Positions 5,499 through 11,046 of a DNA stretch of 11,046 nucleotides are shown one piece after another. Each line of letters opens with the position of its first letter. The first letter of the stretch is position 1. The stretch spans positions 1 through 11,046 of the forward strand of contig CAYVHB010000059.1 in NCBI GenBank assembly GCA_964450865.1, given 5' to 3'. The stretch is from CAYVHB01 sp964450865 (GTDB lineage: Bacteria; Bacillota; Clostridia; Saccharofermentanales; UBA5734). Below the pieces are notes generated by a model. The model searched no databases. It worked only from the letters and a program-made list of their open reading frames with translations, and had not been told where the DNA came from. Both the position numbers and the translations under genes were made by a program.

Positions 5499-6866
5499 AT
5501 GACCCAGGCCCTTTATGATCTGACAACAGCCCAATCCCTGCTGTTGCTGGTGCAGCAATTCACCTTTCACAAGCAGGTCAATAATATCTGTACATCGGCA
5601 CTGATTGAAAAGCAGCTGGACCTGGCGGTCCTGCAAGAAGCCATTCAACTCGCTTACAAGCGCAATGATGCGCTGCATATCCGTCTGACCCGCGATGGCG
5701 GCAAGCTCAAGCAGTATTTCGCGCAAGACAGCGCCCCACCGGACATCGGGACACTGGATTTTCGAAATCGCAGCGAAGAATTCATGGAACAGACGCTGAC
5801 CCGGATGGCCCGCAAGCGCATAACCGTATTCAATCAGCCATTGAGCAAGATCTATTTACTGCAGGCGCCAAGCGGTTATTCAGGGCTCTTTCTGATTGTC
5901 AGTCACCTGATTCTGGATTCTGCGGGGATCATCATCCTTTATAAAGATATCCTGAAGCTATATGAGGCCTTGATGAACAAGATGGTATTGCCAGCGTCAC
6001 TTGATTCATATGAGCAATGGCTCCAGCATGAACTGACTTATAAAAGCACACCAGCCTATCAGCGCGACCGGGCCTACTGGCAGGCCGTTACCCAGGATAC
6101 CGAGCCGATGTTTACCCATATCAACGGCAGCGAGGTCCTGGATCAATTCCGGAAAAAGAAAAAAAACACTGCGCTGCGCTACGTGCAGACGCTGCCGCTT
6201 TTTACCAGGGGCAAGAACGAGATGCTCCTTTTTCCGGGGGATGTACTGGAACAGGCCATTCATTACAGCCAGGAGCACCAGTTCTTTTTAAAAGCACTGT
6301 TCTTGCTGGCGTATCGCACCTATTTGTCGAAGGTCAACCGGCGGGAATCGGATGTCACCATCAATGTTCTGGTATCACGCCGGAGTACCCGTCACAAAAA
6401 GAACATGGGCGGCAGCATGGTCCAGGTTTTCCCCTATCGCACCGTGCTGGCCGAGGATCTGACCTGGCAGCAAGCCCTGGGGATGGTGCATTCGCAGCTG
6501 CTGTCCATGTACCGTCATGTTAATATGGATACGGTCGAGGTCATCAAGATGCCGCAGGCTTATTTCAGGACGGGCGGATCGGGCGGCTATATCTCCTCGG
6601 TATTTACATTCCAGCCGATTCCGCTGAAAACCGAGGATGGGACGCCGGTTCAGTCGCGCTGGTATGGCAATGGTACCAGTCCCTCGGCGCTTTACCTGAC
6701 CATCATGGACGGCGATAATCGCGGCGGTTTCAAGTGCTATTACGAATATCAGACGCATTCAATCAAGCCGGAGACGATCCGCCAGTTCCATGAGTTCCTG
6801 ATCAGGGCAATCCGGGCCGGGACGGCAAACGACCAGCTCACACTGGGCGAACTGTTGAGTTTGTAA
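5499..6866 (+). CDS. Stand-alone condensation-domain (NRPS C-domain/CoA-dependent acyltransferase fold) protein
   Basis: 455 aa. ATG 5499 is chosen because GGAG (5489-5492) lies 6 nt upstream; the in-frame ATG at 5475 has no such site and adds only eight residues. The protein is one condensation fold: DLTTAQ (7-12) as the C1 region, SHLILDS (135-141) as the HHxxxDG motif with catalytic His136 and Asp140 kept but the first His and the Gly both replaced by Ser, YEQWLQHEL and RAYWQ (about 171-194), and the later GGSMVQVFPYR (304-314). No adenylation or carrier domain is attached and none lies nearby. Such proteins join an acyl or peptidyl group to an amine or alcohol, or act as auxiliary or esterifying enzymes. 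The substrate cannot be told. Alternatives are a glycolipid acyltransferase (PapA-like) or a non-catalytic relative. It is monocistronic. Confidence 0.82.
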   Translation: MTQALYDLTTAQSLLLLVQQFTFHKQVNNICTSALIEKQLDLAVLQEAIQLAYKRNDALHIRLTRDGGKLKQYFAQDSAPPDIGTLDFRNRSEEFMEQTLTRMARKRITVFNQPLSKIYLLQAPSGYSGLFLIVSHLILDSAGIIILYKDILKLYEALMNKMVLPASLDSYEQWLQHELTYKSTPAYQRDRAYWQAVTQDTEPMFTHINGSEVLDQFRKKKKNTALRYVQTLPLFTRGKNEMLLFPGDVLEQAIHYSQEHQFFLKALFLLAYRTYLSKVNRRESDVTINVLVSRRSTRHKKNMGGSMVQVFPYRTVLAEDLTWQQALGMVHSQLLSMYRHVNMDTVEVIKMPQAYFRTGGSGGYISSVFTFQPIPLKTEDGTPVQSRWYGNGTSPSALYLTIMDGDNRGGFKCYYEYQTHSIKPETIRQFHEFLIRAIRAGTANDQLTLGELLSL

Positions 6867-6882
6867 CGGACATTTCGGACTT

Positions 6883-6935
6883 GGCCCGGGGATGCGGGCC
6901 GGGCGGCGCTGGTCCGGCGCCTGACGCTATTTTGG
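6883..6935 (+). terminator. Probable terminator after the condensation-domain gene
   Basis: Two GC-rich stems lie 16 bp after the stop: GGCCCG (6883-6888) with CGGGCC (6895-6900), and GGCGC (6905-6909) with GCGCC (6917-6921). A short T run (6930-6933) lies 9 nt beyond the second stem, so this is weaker than the terminator at 5096. Confidence 0.4.
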
Positions 6936-6974
6936 GCACTGGGTAACTTTCGGCACGTTGCAGTTGCCTTCTTA

Positions 6975-6983
6975 TGCTATAAT
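6975..6983 (+). promoter_or_regulatory. Extended -10 promoter for the DUF2177-fakA/degV-DUF1295 operon
   Basis: TGC followed by a perfect TATAAT (6978-6983) makes a TGnTATAAT extended -10. No good -35 lies at 16-18 bp; the nearest candidate, TTGCAG (6958-6963), is only 14 bp away. The leader to the first ATG would be about 90 nt. Confidence 0.6.
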
Positions 6984-7081
6984 TGAATATGTTTACATTT
7001 CAGCCGAGTGTCGCCGGAGGGTGCGATCAGTCTTTTCAAGCAACCTCTGGTCTCTTGGGGTTATGGCAGAAGGAGTTTTTT

Positions 7082-7480
7082 ATGCAGTTTTTCAAGCACT
7101 ATCTGATTACGCTGATTGTTTTTACCGTGGTTGACCTGGTCTGGCTGCTGTTTATTTCCCGGAAACTTTATCAGGGGAAGATCGGTCATCTGATGGCCGA
7201 TAAAGTCAACATCCCCGCTGCCGCGATTTTTTATTTACTGTTTATTGCCGCACTTGTCTTCTTTGTCATTACGCCGGCCACGGAAAAGCATTCGGTCTGG
7301 TATGCGCTCGGTGTCGGCGCCTTTTTTGGTCTGGTGACATATGGCACCTATGATTTGACCAATCTCGCCACCCTGCGCGGCTGGCCGGTATCCCTGACCG
7401 TCATTGATCTGCTGTGGGGCAGCTTTGTGACCGGCACCACCAGTGCCATCACCACCTGGATCAGCGGGAGGTTTACATGA
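7082..7480 (+). CDS. DUF2177 family small membrane protein
   Basis: 132 aa. The start at 7082 is set by AAGGAG (7070-7075) with 6 nt spacing; the frame is open further upstream, but an earlier ATG at 6983 overlaps the promoter -10. Four membrane helices are visible: LITLIVFTVVDLVWLLFI (about 7-24), AAIFYLLFIAALVFFVI (about 44-60), a helix around YALGVGAFFGLVTYGTYDLTN (about 72-92) and VIDLLWGSFVTGTTSAITTWI (about 107-127). VDLVWL near the N-terminus, the GxxTYGTYDLTNLATLRGWP segment and the DxxWG motif are the DUF2177 hallmarks. The function of the family is unknown. It is first in a three-gene operon and its stop overlaps the next start (ATGA), so translation is probably coupled to the fatty-acid kinase fusion. 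Confidence 0.88.
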   Translation: MQFFKHYLITLIVFTVVDLVWLLFISRKLYQGKIGHLMADKVNIPAAAIFYLLFIAALVFFVITPATEKHSVWYALGVGAFFGLVTYGTYDLTNLATLRGWPVSLTVIDLLWGSFVTGTTSAITTWISGRFT

Positions 7481-9381
7481 CCGATACCATCACCAGCGAG
7501 CTCCTGTATCAGGCGATTTTGCACGGCGCGACCCGGACGAGGGAACGGCGCGATGACCTGAACCGGATCAATGTCTTTCCGGTCGTCGACAATGATACCG
7601 GCAGCAATCTGGCCCATACCATGCATTATATCCTGAGTCATGCCCGGCAGCATGATGATGTCCGGTCGACCTTGAAAGAGGTGGCCCGGGCAGCTTTGAT
7701 TGGGGCAAGAGGCAATTCTGGCGCGATTTTTTCCCAGTACTTCAATGGGCTGTACCAGGGCAGCTCGGAAAGTAATGCGGTCACGCTGGCCGAGCTGGCT
7801 GCTTGTTTCCAGGAGGCCTATACCCGCGCTTACAAGGCGATTGAAGAACCGGTTGAGGGGACTGTCATCACCCTGATGCGGGCCTGGGCGGTCAGCTTTG
7901 CGGAATCGGTGCAACAGCGCAAGGCCTTGTCCTTGCGTGAGCATTTTGAGTCGTCACTGACCCAGATCAGCCAGGCCCTGGAGGGGACCCGGCAGACGCT
8001 GAAGATCATGAAAAAGCACGGCGTTGTCGACGCGGGGGCCCTGGGGTATTACTACTTCATGGATGGATTTGTTCAGGTGATCCTGGGGCTGGGCAGTCAT
8101 CAGGCAATGTTCGCGGACCTCAGGACAGCATCGGCCCAGGCCGTTCAAGCCAGTGTCGGGGCGGAGCGGATGGCTGGCCAGCTGGCCGATGGCCCCGCAG
8201 CAAGCCTGGCGCCTGATCAGGCGGCTGGCCAGGCGTCCAGCCAGGCGACTGATTTCGTATCCGAGGATATCCATCTGTTCGAGGCGGGCGCCGATATTCC
8301 ATTCCGGTATTGTACGGAGGTCTTGCTGGAGTTTGCGTCGCTTGATCAGGCGGCCTTCCGGCAGGCCTTGAGTCCGCTGGGCGACTGTCTGCTGCTGGCC
8401 TCGGCTGATAACCTGGTCCGGGTCCATCTGCACACCAATCAGCCCTGGGAAGTCATCCGGCTGGCAGCGGCGCGGGGCCGGATCCTTGAACACAAGGCCG
8501 ATGATATGGTTGCCCAGAACCGGCTGGCCGGACCGCCGGAGGCCGGGATCGCCTGTGTTACCGATTCCATAGCTGACCTGCCGCCGGATTTTATATTCCA
8601 GCACCATATTTATCAGCTGCCGATCAATATCATGATTGACGGCGTGAGCTATCTTGACAAGCTGACGATCGACAGTGCTTTTTTGCATGAGCACCTGGCT
8701 TTTGCCTCATCGGCCCAGCTGAACACGGCGCAGATTCACAGCTTTTTGGGGCCGATTCTCAAGCATTATGCCAGGGTCCTGATTCTGACTGTTTCTTCGC
8801 AGATGAGCGGCACGTACAGCCGCTTCAAGGAAGCCCTGGCCGGGCTCGAACCGGACGCTGCCGCCCGCATAGCCCTGATTGATACGCGGGTCAATTCTGG
8901 CGCCCAGGGCCTGCTGGTGCGGTCGGCCGTTGAGATGATCGAGGCCGGCCAGCCGTTTGACCAGGTCGTGGCTGCCATGGAGGCCCTGCGTAACCGGGCC
9001 AGGATTGTGGTCAGCGTGCTCGACATTGAACCGATGGCCCGCTCCGGGCGCGTCAGTGAAAGAATCGGCAACCTGCTGGTCCGCCTGCAATTCAAGCCGC
9101 TGATTACGATCAGTCCCGAAGGCAAGGGTACCATCCGGGGCGTGGCCTTTTCCGTGCAGCAGAACTGGAAAATATTGCTCAAGTCCTTGCGGGGCCGGGC
9201 GCGGGCGATGGCCGATTACGTGATTGTCCATGCGGCGGCCGCTGACCGGGCGGACCGGTTGCGGGCGGAAATGGTCCGCCTGACTGGCAGGGAGCCGCTT
9301 TACATCGCGGAGATATCTTCGGTTGTCACACTGTTTGCCGGCCGGGGCAGCGTCGCGGTCGCATATCTGGAGAAGGAGTGA
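7477..9381 (+). CDS. Fatty-acid kinase FakA (DAK2) fused to a DegV fatty-acid-binding domain
   Basis: 634 aa. GGGAGG (7466-7471) sets the start, which overlaps the upstream stop by 4 bp. Residues 1-205 are the DhaL/DAK2 kinase domain, with NVFPVVDNDTGSN (32-44; Asp38 and Asp40 for Mg-ATP), GARGNSGAIFSQ (76-87), PVEGT (125-129) and HGVVDAGALG (181-190). An Ala/Gln-rich linker follows (about 215-260). Residues 265-345 are the FakA middle domain: Cys279 in YCTE and His317/His319 in VHLHT match its zinc ligands. Residues 357-634 are a DegV domain with VTDSIADLP (361-369), SSQMSGTY (440-447) and RSGRV (522-526). Where the family has a TSQ loop, this protein has Thr417-Ala418-Gln419. In the Fak system the DegV protein (FakB) holds the fatty acid while FakA phosphorylates it for phospholipid synthesis. 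Such fusions occur in Clostridia. Confidence 0.92.
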   Translation: MTDTITSELLYQAILHGATRTRERRDDLNRINVFPVVDNDTGSNLAHTMHYILSHARQHDDVRSTLKEVARAALIGARGNSGAIFSQYFNGLYQGSSESNAVTLAELAACFQEAYTRAYKAIEEPVEGTVITLMRAWAVSFAESVQQRKALSLREHFESSLTQISQALEGTRQTLKIMKKHGVVDAGALGYYYFMDGFVQVILGLGSHQAMFADLRTASAQAVQASVGAERMAGQLADGPAASLAPDQAAGQASSQATDFVSEDIHLFEAGADIPFRYCTEVLLEFASLDQAAFRQALSPLGDCLLLASADNLVRVHLHTNQPWEVIRLAAARGRILEHKADDMVAQNRLAGPPEAGIACVTDSIADLPPDFIFQHHIYQLPINIMIDGVSYLDKLTIDSAFLHEHLAFASSAQLNTAQIHSFLGPILKHYARVLILTVSSQMSGTYSRFKEALAGLEPDAAARIALIDTRVNSGAQGLLVRSAVEMIEAGQPFDQVVAAMEALRNRARIVVSVLDIEPMARSGRVSERIGNLLVRLQFKPLITISPEGKGTIRGVAFSVQQNWKILLKSLRGRARAMADYVIVHAAAADRADRLRAEMVRLTGREPLYIAEISSVVTLFAGRGSVAVAYLEKE

Positions 9382-9387
9382 TACCGG

Positions 9388-10161
9388 ATGGATTACCTGA
9401 TTATCTTTGCTCTTTTATTCGTATTTTTCGTGATTACATTTTTCATCGCCCAGGCAAAGAAGAATAATGGCCTGATTGACATTGCCTGGGGCGCCGGCTT
9501 TGTCTTTTCCGCGCTGGCCTCGCTGCTGATCGGCCGTCCGGCTGGTACGGTTCCGCTGGTTATGACGGCGTGCGTGGTCCTCTGGGGCTTGCGCCTGACC
9601 TTTTATCTGGCCCGCCGCAACATCGGCAAGCCGGAGGATTATCGCTATGCAAACATGCGTGCGACCTGGGAAGCCCGCACTTTTTATATACGCATGTTTA
9701 TCCAGATTTACTTGCTGCAGCTGGTGCTGAATTTTCTGATCAATCTGCCAACCATCGTCGCCAATCTCGAGGATCCGGCCAGGTGGGGCGTGGTGGCCAT
9801 CCTGGGCCTTGCTGTCTGGCTGACCGGCTTTTTCTTTGAAGTGGTCGGCGACTGGCAGCTGGCGCGATTCAAGGCCCAGCCGGCAAACAAGGGCAAGCTG
9901 ATAACGCACGGTCTCTGGCGCTATACGCGCCACCCCAATTATTTCGGCGAAGCGACCCAGTGGTGGGGCATCTTTCTCATGGCGGTCAGTGGCGGCCAGC
10001 ACATCTGGCTGATTATCAGCCCGGCCCTGATCACATTTTTCCTGCTGTTTATTTCCGGTGTGCCGATGCTGGAGAAAAAATATAACGGGCGGGCCGACTG
10101 GGAGGCATATAAACGCCGGACCAGCAAGTTTTTCCCGACCTTGCCGAAAAAGACAGCTTGA
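9388..10161 (+). CDS. DUF1295 integral membrane protein (steroid 5-alpha-reductase/ICMT-like fold)
   Basis: 257 aa, full length for DUF1295. It starts 6 bp after the fusion gene, whose last codons carry its AAGGAG (9373-9378, 9 nt spacing). Hydrophobic helices lie near 3-22, 29-49, 53-75, 101-124, 133-154 and 190-224. The C-terminal signature is intact: GLWRYTRHPNYFGE (175-188), WWG (192-194), GVPMLEKKY (224-232) and the WEAYKRRTSKFFP ending (238-250). In related families this region binds NADPH or S-adenosylmethionine and acts on lipid-like substrates in the membrane. The activity of DUF1295 itself is not settled. Placement in an operon with a fatty-acid kinase fits a lipid role, which is inference. 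Confidence 0.9.
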   Translation: MDYLIIFALLFVFFVITFFIAQAKKNNGLIDIAWGAGFVFSALASLLIGRPAGTVPLVMTACVVLWGLRLTFYLARRNIGKPEDYRYANMRATWEARTFYIRMFIQIYLLQLVLNFLINLPTIVANLEDPARWGVVAILGLAVWLTGFFFEVVGDWQLARFKAQPANKGKLITHGLWRYTRHPNYFGEATQWWGIFLMAVSGGQHIWLIISPALITFFLLFISGVPMLEKKYNGRADWEAYKRRTSKFFPTLPKKTA

Positions 10162-10210
10162 ATCGCGAGCCGGGCAGCGGCCGATATCCGGCCAGGCCCG
10201 GTAACGATTC
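10160..10210. terminator. Long imperfect hairpin between convergent genes, overlapping the DUF1295 stop codon
   Basis: GAATCG (10160-10165) pairs with CGATTC (10205-10210), CCGGG (10170-10174) with CCCGG (10197-10201), and GGCCG (10179-10183) with CGGCC (10189-10193) around ATATC. Small internal loops separate the three stems. The outer arm begins inside the TGA stop. No T tract follows on the plus strand; on the minus strand TCTTTTT begins only after an 8-nt gap. It may block convergent transcription or protect mRNA ends, but terminator activity is uncertain. Confidence 0.45.
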
Positions 10211-10311
10211 ATGCCCGATCGTGTTGACTTCCCGAATGAAATTGGCGAGTTTAATGGACATTAGGGGTGAACTGAAGATGTCTGCTGATGGGCCTGAAAT
10301 TTACAAAAAGA

Positions 10312-11046
10312 TCACCTGAAAGCCTCAACCATCTGTTCATAAATGACCAGATGAATCCTGGCGTCGTTCTGGGCACGATTTTTCAGCTCTTCGCTAAACC
10401 CGCTTTTGCTGAACAGGAAAATAATTTTCTCGCCTCGAAGCAGCCGGCCTTTATCCTGCAAATCATTCAGAATTGATACGGACATTGACTCATTACGCCA
10501 TTTCGCCTCGCCGAGAATCGTCGTGTGGTCAGTCAAGCCGACATAGTCGATTTCAACTTCCCGATGCGCGACCGGGTCCGTCCCCCACCAGCGCCCTTCT
10601 GCAAAGACAGGTTCCGACAGTTGTTTCCGGGCAACCGGCAGCTGCATATATTCCAGGACAATCTTTTCAAAAACAGTCCCCATAAAAGCCGGCAATCGAT
10701 CTTTGACTTCGCTGAAATAGATTTCCATCCCGCGATTGAGCTCGATATAACGGCGATAAGGCTGCACGAACCTGTACCAGAAACGGTACATCTGATCCTC
10801 AATTGCATAGAGCGGTTTACTGGACCCTTGTTTGCCGGCCGGCATTGTTTTACTGACGATGTGCAGATCGATCAAGGATTTCAAATAGGGGTTCAGATTA
10901 GCCGATGTCATCTGGACCTTCATCGCGATTTCATTATTCTTGCTGGCCCCGCCGGCTATAGCGGCCAAAATGTCATTGTAGAGCCGCGGATCACGTAGTT
11001 CCTGGTTCAATAGATTCGGCGGTTCTTCGTAGAGCCGGCCGCGATG
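10312..11046 (-). CDS. C-terminal part of an archaeal-type AAA+ ATPase with DUF234 (PD-(D/E)XK-like) domain; 5' end off the window
   Basis: The frame is open from the right edge to the TGA at 10314-10312 (244 residues visible), so the P-loop ATPase half and the start lie outside. A TTG at 11010 is merely an internal Leu codon. The visible part opens GRLYEEPPNLLNQELRDP, the usual junction after the ATPase core in this family. It continues with a winged helix-turn-helix (about residues 20-75: YNDILAAIAGG... NNEIAMKV... LNPYLKSLIDLHIV), YRFWYRFV, and then DUF234. There, VEIDYVG (Asp167) and GEAKW (Glu180, Lys182) form a D...ExK arrangement like PD-(D/E)XK nucleases. These ATPases are common in archaea and anaerobic bacteria, and their role is unclear. 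It is convergent with the lipid operon. Confidence 0.88.
   Translation of the reverse strand, partial: HRGRLYEEPPNLLNQELRDPRLYNDILAAIAGGASKNNEIAMKVQMTSANLNPYLKSLIDLHIVSKTMPAGKQGSSKPLYAIEDQMYRFWYRFVQPYRRYIELNRGMEIYFSEVKDRLPAFMGTVFEKIVLEYMQLPVARKQLSEPVFAEGRWWGTDPVAHREVEIDYVGLTDHTTILGEAKWRNESMSVSILNDLQDKGRLLRGEKIIFLFSKSGFSEELKNRAQNDARIHLVIYEQMVEAFR

Noticed and set aside
6983..7081. Upstream extension of the DUF2177 protein to ATG 6983
   Set aside because: That ATG overlaps the TATAAT -10 box, and the extra 33 residues are not part of the family; AAGGAG points to 7082.
7414..7476. Upstream extension of the FakA-DegV fusion
   Set aside because: The extra residues are the DUF2177 coding sequence in another frame. 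ATG 7477 has GGGAGG and begins the conserved kinase domain.
10236..10319. 27-codon plus-strand frame (MKLASLMDIRG...) between the convergent genes
   Set aside because: No Shine-Dalgarno before its ATG, no promoter at correct spacing (TTGACT to TTTAAT is 20 bp), and it overlaps the end of the opposing gene.
10525..10998. Plus-strand 157-codon frame opposite the ATPase/DUF234 gene
   Set aside because: It is a shadow. The minus frame continues to the window edge and carries the winged-helix and D...ExK motifs.

Overview
The window looks like a chromosomal piece of a moderately GC-rich Gram-positive bacterium, most likely a Clostridia-like member of the Bacillota. This is an inference. It rests on strong Shine-Dalgarno sites (GGAGG, AAGGAG), TATAAT-type promoters, Rho-independent terminators, a fused fatty-acid kinase/DegV protein and a papain-type peptidase carrying Listeria-Bacteroides (InlB B) repeats. 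No rRNA, tRNA, insertion sequence, integrase or CRISPR array was recognised.

Layout. Positions 1-2530 (minus strand) hold the N-terminal 843 codons of a large secreted or membrane-anchored C1A cysteine peptidase. Its tail is an array of nearly identical 234-bp (78-residue) repeats that runs off the left edge. A 776-bp non-coding stretch follows (2531-3306). It holds a 14-bp palindrome, four 32-bp tandem repeats, a strong minus-strand terminator with no gene to terminate, a possible hydrophobic micro-ORF on the plus strand, and two 33-bp direct repeats 50 bp apart. Rightwards on the plus strand lie a RibD-C/DHFR-like reductase (3307-3855), a TspO-like multispan membrane protein with a Gly/Ser-rich N-terminus (4022-5017) ending at a clear terminator, and an orphan NRPS-type condensation-domain protein (5499-6866). 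The last has its own promoter, five 10-bp repeats at the -35 region and a long 5'-UTR hairpin.

Positions 7082-10161 form a tight three-gene operon from an extended -10 promoter: DUF2177 membrane protein, FakA-DegV fusion (634 aa, ATGA overlap with the first gene) and DUF1295 membrane protein (6-bp gap). The fusion joins a fatty-acid kinase to its fatty-acid-binding partner. The two membrane proteins suggest a membrane-lipid role for the operon, which is inference. A long hairpin overlaps the DUF1295 stop codon and separates it from a convergent minus-strand gene that enters from the right edge. That gene is the C-terminal part of an archaeal-type AAA+ ATPase with a DUF234 PD-(D/E)XK-like domain.

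The coding genes belong to known families or domain classes. The unexplained structure is mostly non-coding: several tandem or direct repeat sets near promoters, gene-tail duplications after two stop codons, and the 2890-3115 locus, whose arrangement could be a small peptide with an overlapping antisense RNA. That last reading is speculative.
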